Counted from the stretch's first letter, positions 8,327 to 17,241 are shown. The stretch: 64,000 nt of DNA from Novispirillum itersonii subsp. itersonii ATCC 12639 (GCF_000381985.1 NZ_KB907337.1:1-64000), one strand, 5' to 3'. A program made the numbers and translations. The notes: generated by a model not told the origin, from the letters alone.

Positions 8327-9097
8327 ATGTCCAACACCCGGATGATCGAGCTGGTCGGGGTGCAGAAATCCTTCGGCACCTTGCAGGTTCTCAAAGATAT
8401 TTCCCTGACCGTGGAAAAGGGGGCGGTGGTCGCCCTGATCGGCCCCAGCGGGTCGGGCAAATCGACCCTGCTGCGCAGCATCAACCTGCTGACGGTGCCC
8501 AACAGCGGCTTTATCCGCGTCGGGGATCACAGCATGGATTTCTCCAGCACCCAGACGTTGCCGCGGGACCGCGATCTGGCGGCGTTCCGCGCCCGCACCG
8601 GCATGGTGTTTCAGGGGTTTAACCTGTTTCCCCACATGACGGTGGAACAGAACGTGATGGAAGGCCCGGTGACAGTGCTGCGCACCCCGAAGGCTGCGGC
8701 GCGGGATCAGGCCCGGGCGCTGCTGGCCAAGGTCGGGCTGGCCGACAAGGCAGAGATGCGCCCTGACAGCCTTTCCGGCGGGCAGAAGCAGCGGGTGGCG
8801 ATTGCCCGGGCGCTGGCGATGAAGCCGGATGTCATGCTGTTTGATGAAGCGACATCGGCCCTTGACCCCGAGCTGGTGGGCGAGGTGCTGGCGGTGATCC
8901 GGTCGCTGGCGGCGGAAGGGATGACCATGCTGCTGGTGACGCACGAAATGGCCTTTGCCCGCGATGTGGCCGACCGCGTGGTGTTTATGCGCGATGGCTG
9001 CGTGGTGGAGGAAGGCCCGGCCCGGCAGGTGATCGAGCAGCCGTCGCACCCGGCGACACAGGCATTCCTCAGTCACTTTCATAATGGGCTGGCCTGA
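8327..9097 (+). CDS. ABC amino-acid transporter ATPase (GlnQ type)
   Basis: 256 aa. Walker [10 protein letters not shown] is at 39-47, Q-loop at 96, ABC signature LSGGQ at 149-153, Walker B VMLFDE at 169-174 and the switch His in VTHEM at about 204. It has the length and sequence of polar-amino-acid importers. It energises uptake through the permease encoded upstream. The gap after it (about 170 nt) holds a direct repeat of CTGGCCTGACGGC and a GC-rich palindrome before the oxidase gene. Confidence 0.93.
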   Translation: MSNTRMIELVGVQKSFGTLQVLKDISLTVEKGAVVALIGPSGSGKSTLLRSINLLTVPNSGFIRVGDHSMDFSSTQTLPRDRDLAAFRARTGMVFQGFNLFPHMTVEQNVMEGPVTVLRTPKAAARDQARALLAKVGLADKAEMRPDSLSGGQKQRVAIARALAMKPDVMLFDEATSALDPELVGEVLAVIRSLAAEGMTMLLVTHEMAFARDVADRVVFMRDGCVVEEGPARQVIEQPSHPATQAFLSHFHNGLA

Positions 9098-9187
9098 CGG
9101 CCAGTTGGTTCACAACGGTCTGGCCTGACGGCGATCAGGATCGCAGTGATCTGATAAATAACATTTTTTTCAGGGCGGTGCCCCCCG

Positions 9188-9206
9188 GCCCGGCATGATG
9201 CCGGGC
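9188..9206. promoter_or_regulatory. 19-bp palindrome upstream of the FAD oxidase gene
   Basis: GCCCGGCAT-G-ATGCCGGGC is a perfect inverted repeat with a 1-nt centre, 65 nt before the oxidase start. It could be an operator or a processed intercistronic hairpin. The central CATGATG resembles the CATGACT half-site at 5800, but the match is short. Confidence 0.4.
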
Positions 9207-9270
9207 GCGGACCCCCGGGCTGTGTCCTGATCCGGCCCCCGTCGGGCAGGGTCGGAAAGGAAAGGGTAAC

Positions 9271-10530
9271 ATGCGGATAACGGTGATCGGTGCGGGTATT
9301 GTCGGGGTCTGTTGCGCGCTGGAGCTGGTGCGCGACGGCCATCAGGTGACGCTGGTTGACCCCGGCCCCCCCGGCGGGCGGCAGGCGGCCAGTTATGGGC
9401 ATGGCTGCTGGATCAGCCCGGCCTCGGTGGTGCCGATGTCAATGCCGGGGCTGTGGAAACAGGTGCCGGGCTATCTGCTTAACCCGCGTGGGCCGCTGGT
9501 GATCCGCTGGCGGTTTCTGGCCCGGCTGCTGCCGTGGCTGCTGCGCTTCCTGCGGGCCGGATCGACGGTGCAGCGGGTGGAACGGACGGCGCGGGCGCTG
9601 GCGGTGCTGCTGGCCGACAGCCCGGCCCGCCATCAGGCGCTGGCGGCAGAGGCCGGGGTGCCGGACCTGATCCGGCAGGATGGCCTGTTGTATGCCTACC
9701 CCGATCGCTCTGCGTTCGAGGCGGAGGCAACGGCATGGCACCTGCGCCGCATCACCGGCCTGCGCTGGCAGGAACTGGACCGGGCGGCGCTGGAAGCGCG
9801 GGAGCCGGATCTGGCCCCGCATTACCGCTTTGGCATTCTGGCGGTGGATGGCGGCCACTGCACTGATGCCGGGGCCTATGTGGCGGCGCTGGCAGCGGCG
9901 GCGCAGGCGGGCGGGGCAACCCTGATGACAGCGGCGGCCACCGGCTTTGTGTTTTCCGGCGACCGTCTGGTGGCGGTGACCACCGATGCCGGGCGGGTTG
10001 ACTGTGACCGGGCCGTGCTGGCCGGGGGGGTGTGGTCCGCCGCGCTGGCCCGGCACTGCGGCGACGGGGTGCCGCTGGAATCCGAGCGCGGATATCACAG
10101 TGTGCTGGCCACCCCGGCCGCCGGGCCGCGGTATCCGGTGATGCCCAGCGACGGGCGGATGGCCAATACGCCGACCACCGCCGGGCTGCGGCTGTCAGGT
10201 CAGGTGGAGCTGGCCTCGGTAACGGCGGCGCCTGACTGGCGGCGGGCTGACATTCTGACCGGGCATGCCGTCACCACCTATCCCGGGCTGGCGGCGGCGG
10301 GCGGGCCGGTGGCTGATGACCGCTGGATGGGCCATCGCCCGTCCACCCCCGACGGGTTGCCGGTGATTGGCTGCTCTGCCCGCAGCAAGGATGTGGTTTA
10401 CGCCTTCGGGCACGGCCATGTCGGTTTTGCCAGCGGCCCCAAAACCGGGCGACTGGTGGCTGACCTGCTGGCCGGTGTGGCCGAAGACGCCGTCCTGGCC
10501 CCCTATATGGCGGCCCGCTTCCGGCGCTGA
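9271..10530 (+). CDS. FAD-dependent D-amino-acid dehydrogenase/oxidase (DadA-like, DAO family)
   Basis: 419 aa. The dinucleotide-binding motif GAGIVG is at 7-12, followed by the LVRDGHQVTLVD strand-acid ending. The C-terminal family signature (HRPSTPDGLPVIG, then GHGHVGFASGP at about 380-395) contacts the flavin. Length and layout match DadA-type enzymes that oxidise amino acids to 2-oxo acids with release of ammonia. RBS GGAAAGG is 8-12 nt upstream of ATG. It sits downstream of the importer and racemase, and upstream of a ThDP-dependent enzyme that could take the keto acid. Substrate chirality and identity are inferred, not seen. Confidence 0.85.
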   Translation: MRITVIGAGIVGVCCALELVRDGHQVTLVDPGPPGGRQAASYGHGCWISPASVVPMSMPGLWKQVPGYLLNPRGPLVIRWRFLARLLPWLLRFLRAGSTVQRVERTARALAVLLADSPARHQALAAEAGVPDLIRQDGLLYAYPDRSAFEAEATAWHLRRITGLRWQELDRAALEAREPDLAPHYRFGILAVDGGHCTDAGAYVAALAAAAQAGGATLMTAAATGFVFSGDRLVAVTTDAGRVDCDRAVLAGGVWSAALARHCGDGVPLESERGYHSVLATPAAGPRYPVMPSDGRMANTPTTAGLRLSGQVELASVTAAPDWRRADILTGHAVTTYPGLAAAGGPVADDRWMGHRPSTPDGLPVIGCSARSKDVVYAFGHGHVGFASGPKTGRLVADLLAGVAEDAVLAPYMAARFRR

Positions 10531-10586
10531 CACCGCCTTTCCCGGGCCCTTTTCCCGGCCCTTTTCCTGACTGAACCGTGGATGCC

Positions 10587-10604
10587 CCGGCCCCTGCTGG
10601 CCGG
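10587..10604 (+). terminator. GC hairpin between oxidase and ThDP enzyme genes
   Basis: CCGGCC-CCTGCT-GGCCGG stem. An outer pairing of CCTTTCCCGG (10536-10545) with CCGGGAAAGG (10601-10610) is also possible. No clean T-run follows on the coding strand except CCCCCCTTTG. It is a possible attenuator within the operon. Confidence 0.4.
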
Positions 10605-10642
10605 GAAAGGCCCCCCTTTGTCTTTTTGAATGGAGTTTGACG

Positions 10643-12403
10643 ATGCGCGGTGCGGATATTCTGGTCGAAATGCTGATCGGATATGGTGTGGAGGTGGTGT
10701 TTGGCGTGCCCGGTGACACCAATGTGCCGTTCTACGAGGCCCTGCAACGGCATGAAGGGCAGATCCGCCATGTGATGGCCCGCGATGAACGGTCAGCGGG
10801 GTATATGGCCGATGCCTACGGGCGCTTTACCAGCAAGCCGGGGGTGTTTGAATGCCCGTCGGGGGCCGGGGCGATGTATTCTCTGCCGCCGGTGGCGGAA
10901 TCCAATTCCTCCTCGGTGCCGGTGATCCTGCTGACCATCGATATTCCGCTGCCCGGCGAAGGCCGGGGCGTGCTGACCGAGCTGGACTGCGCCCGCCTGT
11001 TTGAGCCGGTGACCAAACTGTCGGTGCAGGTGAAAACACCGGAAAAGCTGCCGGAAATCATCCGCCGGGCCTTCCGCGCCGCCTGCTCCGGCAAGCCGGG
11101 GGCGGTGCATCTGCAAATCCCGGAAGACATGCTGCTGGCCGAGGTCGATCCGGCCCGCGTCTCGCTGCATGTGGAAGAGGAATGCCGCACCTTCCCCGCC
11201 TATCCGACCCTGCCGGCGCCGGAGAAACTGGATACGCTGCTGGCCCTGCTGACCGCCAGCGAACGGCCCCTGATCGTCTCCGGCGGTGGGGTCAACCGTT
11301 CCTGCGCCGGGCCGGAGGTGCAGGCCCTGGCGGAACGGCTGAACATTCCGGTCTGCACCACCATGACCGGGCAGGGCACCATGCCCGATGATCACCGGCT
11401 GGCGGTCGGGGTGATCGGCGACAACGGCTTTCATCCCCATGCCAACTGGGCGCTGGAACACGCCGACTTTGTGCTGTTCATCGGCTCCCGCGTCGGGTCG
11501 GTGGTGACAATCGGCTGGACCTTCCCCAAAATCACGCTCAACAAGCGGGTGGCCCAGATCGACATCGACCCGGAGATCATGGCCAACAACTATGAAAACG
11601 TGCTGTCGGTACAGGGCGATGCCCGGCTGGTGCTGCAACAGCTGGTGGCGATGGCCGACTGCACCGCGCCGCACAGCCCGGCCCGCACGCAGGCGTGGGT
11701 TGATGACCTGAACGGGCTGCGCGCCACCTTCTGGGACAATGCGGAGGCGCTGCTGTCCAGCGAAAGCCTGCCGCTGCGGCCAGAGCGGGCGGTGCGCTGC
11801 TTCAACGAAGCGCTGGAGGCATCGGGGCAGGCGGCCCACATCTATTCCGACGCCGGAACCCCAACCCCGCACATGACCCGCTTCCTGCGCCTGAAAGACC
11901 GCCGCACCCGCTTTGCCATCCCCCGCGCCTTCGGCGGGCTGGGGTCGGCGCTGCCCGCCACCGTCGGCGCATGGTTTGCCGACAAGGGCCGCCGCCCGAT
12001 CGGCATGTTCGGCGACGGATCATTCGGGATGACGGTGGGCGAGCTGGAAACACTGGTGCGCCTGAATGTCCCGGCGATCCTGCTGCTGTTCAACAACGGC
12101 ACCTTCGGCTGGATCAAGGGCCTGCACCGCCTGCGCGGCCATAACCAGTGCTTCAGCGTTGACTTCACCCCGCCGCGCGGACAGGCCATTGCCGAAGCCT
12201 TCGACGTCAAGGCATGGACCGCCACCTCGGCGGCGGAGCTGGACGCGGCGCTGGCCGAAGCCTTCGCCTATACCGGCGGGCCGTGCCTGATCGACATCCA
12301 CGTGGAATCCATCGCCGACCGGGTGCCGCCGGTCTATTCGTGGCTGACCAAGCGTGGCCGCGATCCGCTGTCGGTGGAGGCGGAAGAGGTCAGCTACTTC
12401 TGA
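10643..12403 (+). CDS. ThDP-dependent enzyme, acetolactate synthase/benzoylformate decarboxylase-like
   Basis: 586 aa with the three ThDP-enzyme domains. The N-terminal Pyr domain carries the activating Glu (E49 in ARDERSAGYMADAYGR). A central domain is followed by a PP domain whose ThDP/Mg motif GDGS is at about 456, ending LLFNN 26 residues later. RBS TGGAG is 7 nt before ATG 10643. Such enzymes decarboxylate or ligate 2-oxo acids. Here it is last in a unit of importer, racemase, amino-acid oxidase and ThDP enzyme, so decarboxylation of the oxidase product is the natural reading. No small regulatory subunit (IlvH-like) is nearby, which argues against biosynthetic acetolactate synthase. Confidence 0.85.
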   Translation: MRGADILVEMLIGYGVEVVFGVPGDTNVPFYEALQRHEGQIRHVMARDERSAGYMADAYGRFTSKPGVFECPSGAGAMYSLPPVAESNSSSVPVILLTIDIPLPGEGRGVLTELDCARLFEPVTKLSVQVKTPEKLPEIIRRAFRAACSGKPGAVHLQIPEDMLLAEVDPARVSLHVEEECRTFPAYPTLPAPEKLDTLLALLTASERPLIVSGGGVNRSCAGPEVQALAERLNIPVCTTMTGQGTMPDDHRLAVGVIGDNGFHPHANWALEHADFVLFIGSRVGSVVTIGWTFPKITLNKRVAQIDIDPEIMANNYENVLSVQGDARLVLQQLVAMADCTAPHSPARTQAWVDDLNGLRATFWDNAEALLSSESLPLRPERAVRCFNEALEASGQAAHIYSDAGTPTPHMTRFLRLKDRRTRFAIPRAFGGLGSALPATVGAWFADKGRRPIGMFGDGSFGMTVGELETLVRLNVPAILLLFNNGTFGWIKGLHRLRGHNQCFSVDFTPPRGQAIAEAFDVKAWTATSAAELDAALAEAFAYTGGPCLIDIHVESIADRVPPVYSWLTKRGRDPLSVEAEEVSYF

Positions 12404-12420
12404 TCCCGCCCCGCGTCAGC

Positions 12421-12458
12421 ACAGGGCCCGGAGGAAGACGCCGGGCCCTGTCGCTTTT
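12421..12458 (+). terminator. Intrinsic terminator of the catabolic operon
   Basis: ACAGGGCCCGG (12421-12431) pairs with CCGGGCCCTGT (12441-12451), followed by CGCTTTTG. The perfect 11-bp stem sits 18 nt after the ThDP gene stop. Confidence 0.85.
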
Positions 12459-12494
12459 GTGGGGGCTCCGCTTCTGTGGAATGATGGGGCCTTA

Positions 12495-12567
12495 CCGTGG
12501 GGCTTTGCCCCATACCCCACCCCGTGGGGCTTTGCCCCACACCCCACAAGGAGCCTTGGGCTCCTTG
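12495..12567. repeat. Tandem hairpin-bearing repeats downstream of the catabolic operon
   Basis: Two copies of a 27-bp GC-rich unit (about 12495-12521 and 12522-12547), each with TGGGGC-TTT-GCCCCA, are followed by a 9-bp stem CAAGGAGCC/GGCTCCTTG (12547-12567) and a T-rich stretch. It is a REP-like or terminator cluster at the border of the IS remnant region. Confidence 0.6.
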
Positions 12568-12617
12568 ACCTCATATTTTTCAAAAAAATCCGATCCGCCG
12601 ATGCCGTTTTAAGAACG

Positions 12618-12834
12618 GATGGTTTATGGCCAGCATCCTAAACTTGAGAACCAGACCGGACCCCGGACGTCTGCCTTTCGACGGATCGGACCGCCGGACG
12701 ACCTTCAACAGCAGCGGGTGAAACTGCTCGAACGGTACCGTCCGATCCAGCTTTTCCAGCGGATCCCCCTCCGCTGAAAGCGCTTCAAGGCTGTTCTCAA
12801 GATCCCAGAAACCAGCCTGACCTGTCATCTTCAC
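12618..12834 (-). pseudogene. IS5-family transposase, N-terminal remnant
   Basis: The frame starts at 12834 with MKMTGQAGFWDLENSLEALS, continues through DPLEKLDRTVPFEQF and reaches LKFRMLA. These are the first 65-70 residues of an IS5-type transposase, carrying its N-terminal conserved block. It then runs into unrelated sequence and stops, so the DDE catalytic core is missing. A homologous remnant in opposite orientation lies at 14036. The shared stretch includes about 40 bp upstream of the ATG (GGGAGGTGAAGATGACAGGT). Confidence 0.75.
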
Positions 12835-12994
12835 CTCCCAGCATCGACAGCAGAAAGCGAATTACATATTTAGCCGAAAGGCGAGTATCCGGAGCTGTCC
12901 AGCTGTTCAAGAACGAAGTCCTTGTTGGACACGGCCCCACATTACAGCTACTAATGCGGGTGTTGTTGTGATATTCAAAATAAGGAATGGTTAA

Positions 12995-13234
12995 ATGTCC
13001 ACTATAATGATCGCAAAAGTCAAGACAATTACCAAGGGCGGTATGGATGCCGAAATTACAGGTATTGACCCCGTGGCTATGCGAGAAATAATAATAGGTA
13101 CAGTTAATCAAGAAAATGTAGACTGGGATTGTTATGGAATTTGCCGAGACAATCCTGAAGAATATAATCTTAACATTGATAGGCAAGAAGTATTGGATGT
13201 TATCGCAACCGCTAAAAAACTTTGCAATTCCTGA
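12995..13234 (+). CDS. Small acidic hypothetical protein in the IS-flanked island
   Basis: 79 aa, not recognised. It is soluble, with three Cys (CYGIC and C-terminal CNS), and its codons are clearly more AT-rich than the flanking chromosome. AAGGA lies about 9 nt before ATG 12995. It is framed by IS5 fragments, so it is probably transferred cargo. Function unknown. Confidence 0.5.
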   Translation: MSTIMIAKVKTITKGGMDAEITGIDPVAMREIIIGTVNQENVDWDCYGICRDNPEEYNLNIDRQEVLDVIATAKKLCNS

Positions 13235-13335
13235 CTAAGTCGATACCATCAACGGTGATGCCCTCGGCAAAAATTTGCCACCGGCACAATTGGGTAGGCA
13301 ATCATTCTACTGCCACCGCAACCTCCGAGGTTAAA

Positions 13336-13542
13336 ATGAAGATTGAGATTGAAATCCCGGACGAACTCCCCGTCGGTCGCTTGAACTCGTATCTTAAGGG
13401 CGTTATCGACGGGCTAATGCCCGTCGCGACTAGCCATAGCCCCCTTGAGTACACTCCTGAGGGTCATGATAGCTACCGCGCAATCGGAGAAGGTGTTTCC
13501 CGTCAGATCATCGAGGCCGCGAAGGGCATCGCCAAGCGCTAA
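13336..13542 (+). CDS. Small hypothetical protein in the IS-flanked island
   Basis: 68 aa beginning MKIEIEIPDELPVGRLNSYL and ending IIEAAKGIAKR, with GAGG just upstream of ATG 13336. The frame is open from 13222, but the upstream part has no RBS and reads as low-complexity. It has no recognised family and no membrane segment. It lies 100 nt after the preceding small ORF and before an IS630 remnant on the other strand. Confidence 0.45.
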   Translation: MKIEIEIPDELPVGRLNSYLKGVIDGLMPVATSHSPLEYTPEGHDSYRAIGEGVSRQIIEAAKGIAKR

Positions 13543-13597
13543 ATGCTGAGGTTTCAGTCGGCTCCGGCTTCAGCTCCGGTGTCGCCTTAGAGCATTT

Positions 13598-14005
13598 TCA
13601 GATTGAGTGTGTGTAACCCGCTGCTTTGAAGAAATTTGCACACTGTTGTGCAGAGAAGCGCTCGATAAGTCTGCCGACCTGATCCCGCAGCGCATCATAT
13701 GGTGCGCTGCGGTTCCTGCCGCAGCAGGGCTTTGAGTTTTGAAAAAGCCATCTCAATGGGGTTCATGTCGGGGGAGTATGGCGGCAGATAAAAACACTGT
13801 GCGCCCGTTGCTTTTAGGGACGCCTGAACATCCTGCGTTTTGTGTGCCGGAAGATCGTCCATGACAACGATGTCCCCCTTCCGCAGAGAAGGGCCAAGGA
13901 TCTGGCGAACATAGGCAAGGAACGCCTCCCCATTCATCGGGCCGTCGAGGACAAGGGGAGCAGAGATGGACACCTCCGGAATCTGGCCGTTCTGCGTAAT
14001 GTGTG
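13598..14005 (-). pseudogene. IS630-family transposase, truncated and frameshifted
   Basis: The C-terminal half of an IS630 DDE transposase. It reads LVLDGPMNGEAFLAYV, then DIVVMDDLPAHK (second catalytic Asp), YLPPYSPDMNPIE (catalytic Glu) and FSKLKALLRQ. At about 13698-13702 one extra base breaks the frame (ACC ATA T GAT). In the shifted frame it continues ALRDQVGRLIERFSAQQCANFF and ends GYTHSI-stop at 13598. The N-terminal half, with the first Asp, is absent: homology ends near 14005 where the IS5-like segment begins. Inactive. Confidence 0.8.
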
Positions 14006-14035
14006 ATTCGCTTTCCGGTGTCTATGCCGGGAGGT

Positions 14036-14165
14036 GAAGATGACAGGTCCGGCGGGTTTCTGGGATCTTGAGAGCGGAGGGTGATCCGTTGGAAAAGCTG
14101 GATCCGACGGTCCCTTTCGAACAGTTCCGTCCGCGACTCCTCAAGGCTGTCCGGCGGCCTGCGGG
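14036..14165 (+). pseudogene. IS5-family transposase, second N-terminal remnant (frameshifted)
   Basis: It begins MTGPAGFWDLES after GGGAGGTGAAG, hits a TGA, and continues in another frame as EGDPLEKLDPTVPFEQFRPRLLKAVRR. This matches the minus-strand copy at 12834 in reverse orientation. Only about 50 codons remain. The two copies face away from each other and bracket 1.2 kb, as the broken ends of a former composite element would. Confidence 0.72.
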
Positions 14166-14262
14166 AAGGTTAGCCGCATTCGCCGCAAAAAGCCGCACCA
14201 TTGGCAGGGCAAGGACAGAGGCCCCTATCCTATGGGGCAACATGGCCCCCAAAAACCGGGAT

Positions 14263-14284
14263 CCAAGGGCCTTTCGGCCCTTGG
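14263..14284 (-). terminator. Terminator-like hairpin after the TRAP operon
   Basis: CCAAGGGCC-TTTC-GGCCCTTGG is a perfect 9-bp stem about 50 nt beyond the dctM stop. No long T-run follows on the minus strand. Confidence 0.5.
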
Positions 14285-14331
14285 TGGGTGTGGGCAAAGC
14301 CCACGGGTCCCGTCTTCCCATCTTCCGGTCT

Positions 14332-15633
14332 TTAAAACCCCAGGGCCTTCGGCAGCCACAGGCACAGGGCGGGGAAGGCGAGCAGGAAGGCGATGCGCAC
14401 GGCGTCTGCCACCACAAAGGGCAGGATGCCCCGGGCGACGGTGGACAGGGCCAGCCCCGGGGTGGTGCCCTGAATGACGAACAGGTTCATGCCGATCGGC
14501 GGGGTGATCAGGCCGACTTCCACCACCGTCACCAGCACGATGCCGAACCACACCGGGTCGTAGCCCTGCGCGAGGATAATCGGCACCACCACCGGCACGG
14601 TCAGCAGCACCATCGACAGGCTGTCCATGAAGCAGCCGAGGATGAAGTAGAACACCAGCAACATCAGCATCACCCCCAGCGGCGGCAGGGCGAGGCTGTT
14701 CAGGTGCCCGACCAGCGTCTGCGGCAGGGCGGTGGCCTCGATGAAGCTGTTGAACAGGGTGGCCCCGATCATGATCAGAAAGATCATGCCCGATGTGGTG
14801 GCGGTCTCGGTCAGGGCCTGCCGCAGGGCGGCGCGGTCAAGCTGGCGGCGCAGGGCGGCGAACAGCAGCGCCCCGAAGGCGCCGACGGCGGCGGCTTCGG
14901 TGGGGGAGAAAAGACCGGCATAGATCCCGCCGATGACGACGACAAACAGCAGGGTCACATCCCACACCCGGATCACGGCGCGCAGGCGCTGGCCCCAGCT
15001 CAGGCGGTCGCCTGCGGGGCCAAGCTCTGGCCGCCGCGCCACCTGCACGGCAATGGCCGCCATGTAGAGGGCGGTGCCGAGGACGCCGGGCAGCAGGGCG
15101 GCGGCAAACAGCGCCCCGATCGACTGTTCGGTCAGCAGGGCATAGATGATCATGATCAGCGAGGGCGGGATCAGGATGCCGAGCGTGCCCCCGGCAGCGA
15201 CGGAGGCCGAGGCGAGGCGGTCGTCATAGCCGCGCCGCCGCATTTCCGGCATGGCCACCTTGGCCATGGTGGCGGCGGTGGCCAGTGATGACCCGCAGAT
15301 GGCCCCAAAGGCGGCACAGGCGCCGATGGTGGCCATCGCCAGCCCGCCGCGCCAGTGGCCGATAAAGGCATAGACCCCTTCATACAGGGTGCGCGACAGC
15401 CCGGCCCGGGCGGCAAAGATGCCCATGGCGATGAACAGCGGCACCACCGACAGGCCATAAGGGAACACCGCCTCGAACGGTTGATTGCCGAGCAGAAACC
15501 ACGTGGTGTCAAACCCGTTCAGGATCCACAGGCCGACCGCCCCGGTGATGCCCATGGCGACGGCGACCGGCACCCGCAGGCCGATCAGGGCGAGTACGGC
15601 GGCAAAGCCGAGAAGTCCGGGCCACAGGCTCAT
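14332..15633 (-). CDS. dctM: TRAP transporter large permease DctM
   Basis: 433 aa from ATG 15633 (MSLWPGLLGFAAVL), which overlaps the DctQ stop as ATGA. About 12 hydrophobic segments are seen. Family motifs include VPLFIAMGIFAARAGLS, GAICGSSLATAATMAKVAMPEM and AAGGTLGILIPPS. Together with DctQ and DctP it forms a Na+-driven, binding-protein-dependent importer, usually of organic acids. The much longer frame upstream of 15633 lies inside dctQ and is spurious. It is last gene of the operon; a hairpin follows. Confidence 0.92.
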   Translation of the reverse strand: MSLWPGLLGFAAVLALIGLRVPVAVAMGITGAVGLWILNGFDTTWFLLGNQPFEAVFPYGLSVVPLFIAMGIFAARAGLSRTLYEGVYAFIGHWRGGLAMATIGACAAFGAICGSSLATAATMAKVAMPEMRRRGYDDRLASASVAAGGTLGILIPPSLIMIIYALLTEQSIGALFAAALLPGVLGTALYMAAIAVQVARRPELGPAGDRLSWGQRLRAVIRVWDVTLLFVVVIGGIYAGLFSPTEAAAVGAFGALLFAALRRQLDRAALRQALTETATTSGMIFLIMIGATLFNSFIEATALPQTLVGHLNSLALPPLGVMLMLLVFYFILGCFMDSLSMVLLTVPVVVPIILAQGYDPVWFGIVLVTVVEVGLITPPIGMNLFVIQGTTPGLALSTVARGILPFVVADAVRIAFLLAFPALCLWLPKALGF

Positions 15634-16157
15634 GACAGTATATCCTGAGAACGGGATGGGGCGGGGATCCGTCCGGCGGCAATTGCCAGATCCCGCGCTG
15701 CCAGCAGCAGGCAGGCCAGCACCGACAGCGCCGCCCCGGCCAGAAAGAAGGCCCAGTACAGGGCCATGGGGATGCCGATGGTCTGCGACAGGTCGCCGTA
15801 GTCCAGCGCCTGAACCGCAGTGCCGCTGCCCGCCCACAGGATGGCGGCCATCAGCCCCGCGCCGAGCAGGGCGCCGACGCCATCCAGCCCGTGCCGCAGG
15901 CGGGGCGGAATCAGCGACACGCCGATATCAACCCGCACATGGGCATCGCGGAGGAAGGCGAAGGGGATCACCAGCGCGGCACAGATGATCAGCCCGAGCT
16001 GGGTGATATCGACGGTGCCCCGGATCGACTGGCCGACGCTGCCGCGCAGGGCGATATCGGCCAGTGTGACGGTGACGGCAAGGCCCATCAGCCCCAGCCC
16101 GGCAAAGGCCACCGACCGCAGGGCGCGGTCGGTGACGGTGAACAGACGGGTCAGCAT
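15630..16157 (-). CDS. dctQ: TRAP transporter small permease DctQ
   Basis: 175 aa from ATG 16157 (MLTRLFTVTDRALR), which has a GGCAGG element 9 nt upstream. An alternative ATG at 16190 would overlap the end of dctP and has no RBS. Four hydrophobic helices are visible, with the family stretch FLRDAHVRVDI after the second. It pairs with DctM in the membrane. Gene order dctP-dctQ-dctM, with a short gap and an ATGA overlap, indicates one transcript. Confidence 0.88.
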   Translation of the reverse strand: MLTRLFTVTDRALRSVAFAGLGLMGLAVTVTLADIALRGSVGQSIRGTVDITQLGLIICAALVIPFAFLRDAHVRVDIGVSLIPPRLRHGLDGVGALLGAGLMAAILWAGSGTAVQALDYGDLSQTIGIPMALYWAFFLAGAALSVLACLLLAARDLAIAAGRIPAPSRSQDILS

Positions 16158-16176
16158 GGCGGTGTGCCTGCCGGGA

Positions 16177-17241
16177 TCAGCGCTGTTCATACTTGGCGAC
16201 CAGTGCCTTGGCGCGGTCGTAGAGGGCGGCGGCGTTGGGCACGTTGTCGTCCTTCGCCAGCTTGGCAATCCAGGCGTCGGCCATCGGCTTCAGGCGGTCG
16301 GCGAAGGCCTGCCGTTCGGCATCGGTCAGGGTGATGATCTCGTGGCCTTTGGCTTTGGCGTCGTCCATGCCACGGGCATCCCACTTATCCCACCACGGGC
16401 CGAACTTGGGGATCAGGGCATCGCCGCTGATGGAATCAAGGGCGGCGCGGACATCGGCGGGCAGGCTTTCGTACTTCTTTTCGTTCATCACAAAGAAGAA
16501 GCAGGTGGTGTAGGTGCGGGCGTCAGTGTGGTACTTCAGCACTTCGTTCAGACGGAAGGCCCCGACCGCATCCCAGGTGAAGATGGTGCCATCCAGCACC
16601 TTTTTCTGAAGGCTTTCATAGACTTCTGCCGGGGGCAGGCCGACCGGGGTACCGCCAAGGGCGGTCACGGCCTCGGAAATGGCCGGGGACGGGGTGCGCA
16701 GGCGCAGGCCCTTCAGGTCATCGGGGCTGCGCACCGGCCTGTCGGTGGTGTGGATCAGCCCGGCGTTGTGGCAGTACAGGGCCAGCGGCTTGACGCCCTT
16801 GTATTCATCGGCCAGCAGGCCTTCCTTATGCAGGTCCCACAGGGTGCGGGTGGCGGCATCGGCGGTTTTGGCGAGGAACGGCATATCCATGACCGAGGTG
16901 CGCGGCAGGCGGCCACGCGGCATTCCGGCCAGACCGTTGGCCATATCGACCACCCCGGCCTTTACCTGATCCATCTGCTTGGCGACATTGCCGAAGGCGC
17001 TGGGGCCGGGCAGAATTTCCACCGCCACCTTGCCATTGGTCTTTGCTTCCAGCTCCCGCGCCCAGGGCTCGAGGAAATCGGTGTGGATCCCGTGCTTGTC
17101 GGGCAGGTAATGGCTGATCTTCAGGGTGATTTCGGCGGCCTGTGCCGGCAGGGCGGCAAGGGCGGGCAGGGTCAGCGCAGACAGGCAGAGCAGGGCGTGG
17201 CGCAGGCCGCGACGCAGGCGGATGGCGGGCAGGCGGGTCAT
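16177..17241 (-). CDS. dctP: TRAP transporter substrate-binding protein DctP
   Basis: 354 aa from ATG 17241. A Sec signal peptide (RHALLCLSALTLPALAALPAQA) ends at about residue 35. The mature domain begins EITLKISHYLPDKH. The conserved substrate-carboxylate Arg lies in the GLRLRTPSPAISE segment, and TWDAVGAF is also typical. The closest feel is to DctP proteins for C4-type or aromatic/sulfonated carboxylates; the ligand cannot be fixed. It is first gene of the TRAP operon. Confidence 0.9.
   Translation of the reverse strand: MTRLPAIRLRRGLRHALLCLSALTLPALAALPAQAAEITLKISHYLPDKHGIHTDFLEPWARELEAKTNGKVAVEILPGPSAFGNVAKQMDQVKAGVVDMANGLAGMPRGRLPRTSVMDMPFLAKTADAATRTLWDLHKEGLLADEYKGVKPLALYCHNAGLIHTTDRPVRSPDDLKGLRLRTPSPAISEAVTALGGTPVGLPPAEVYESLQKKVLDGTIFTWDAVGAFRLNEVLKYHTDARTYTTCFFFVMNEKKYESLPADVRAALDSISGDALIPKFGPWWDKWDARGMDDAKAKGHEIITLTDAERQAFADRLKPMADAWIAKLAKDDNVPNAAALYDRAKALVAKYEQR

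Noticed and set aside
14068-15288. A 406-aa plus-strand frame overlapping dctM
   Set aside because: Antisense to a clear transporter gene; composition is His/Gln/Gly-rich shadow typical of high-GC antisense frames.
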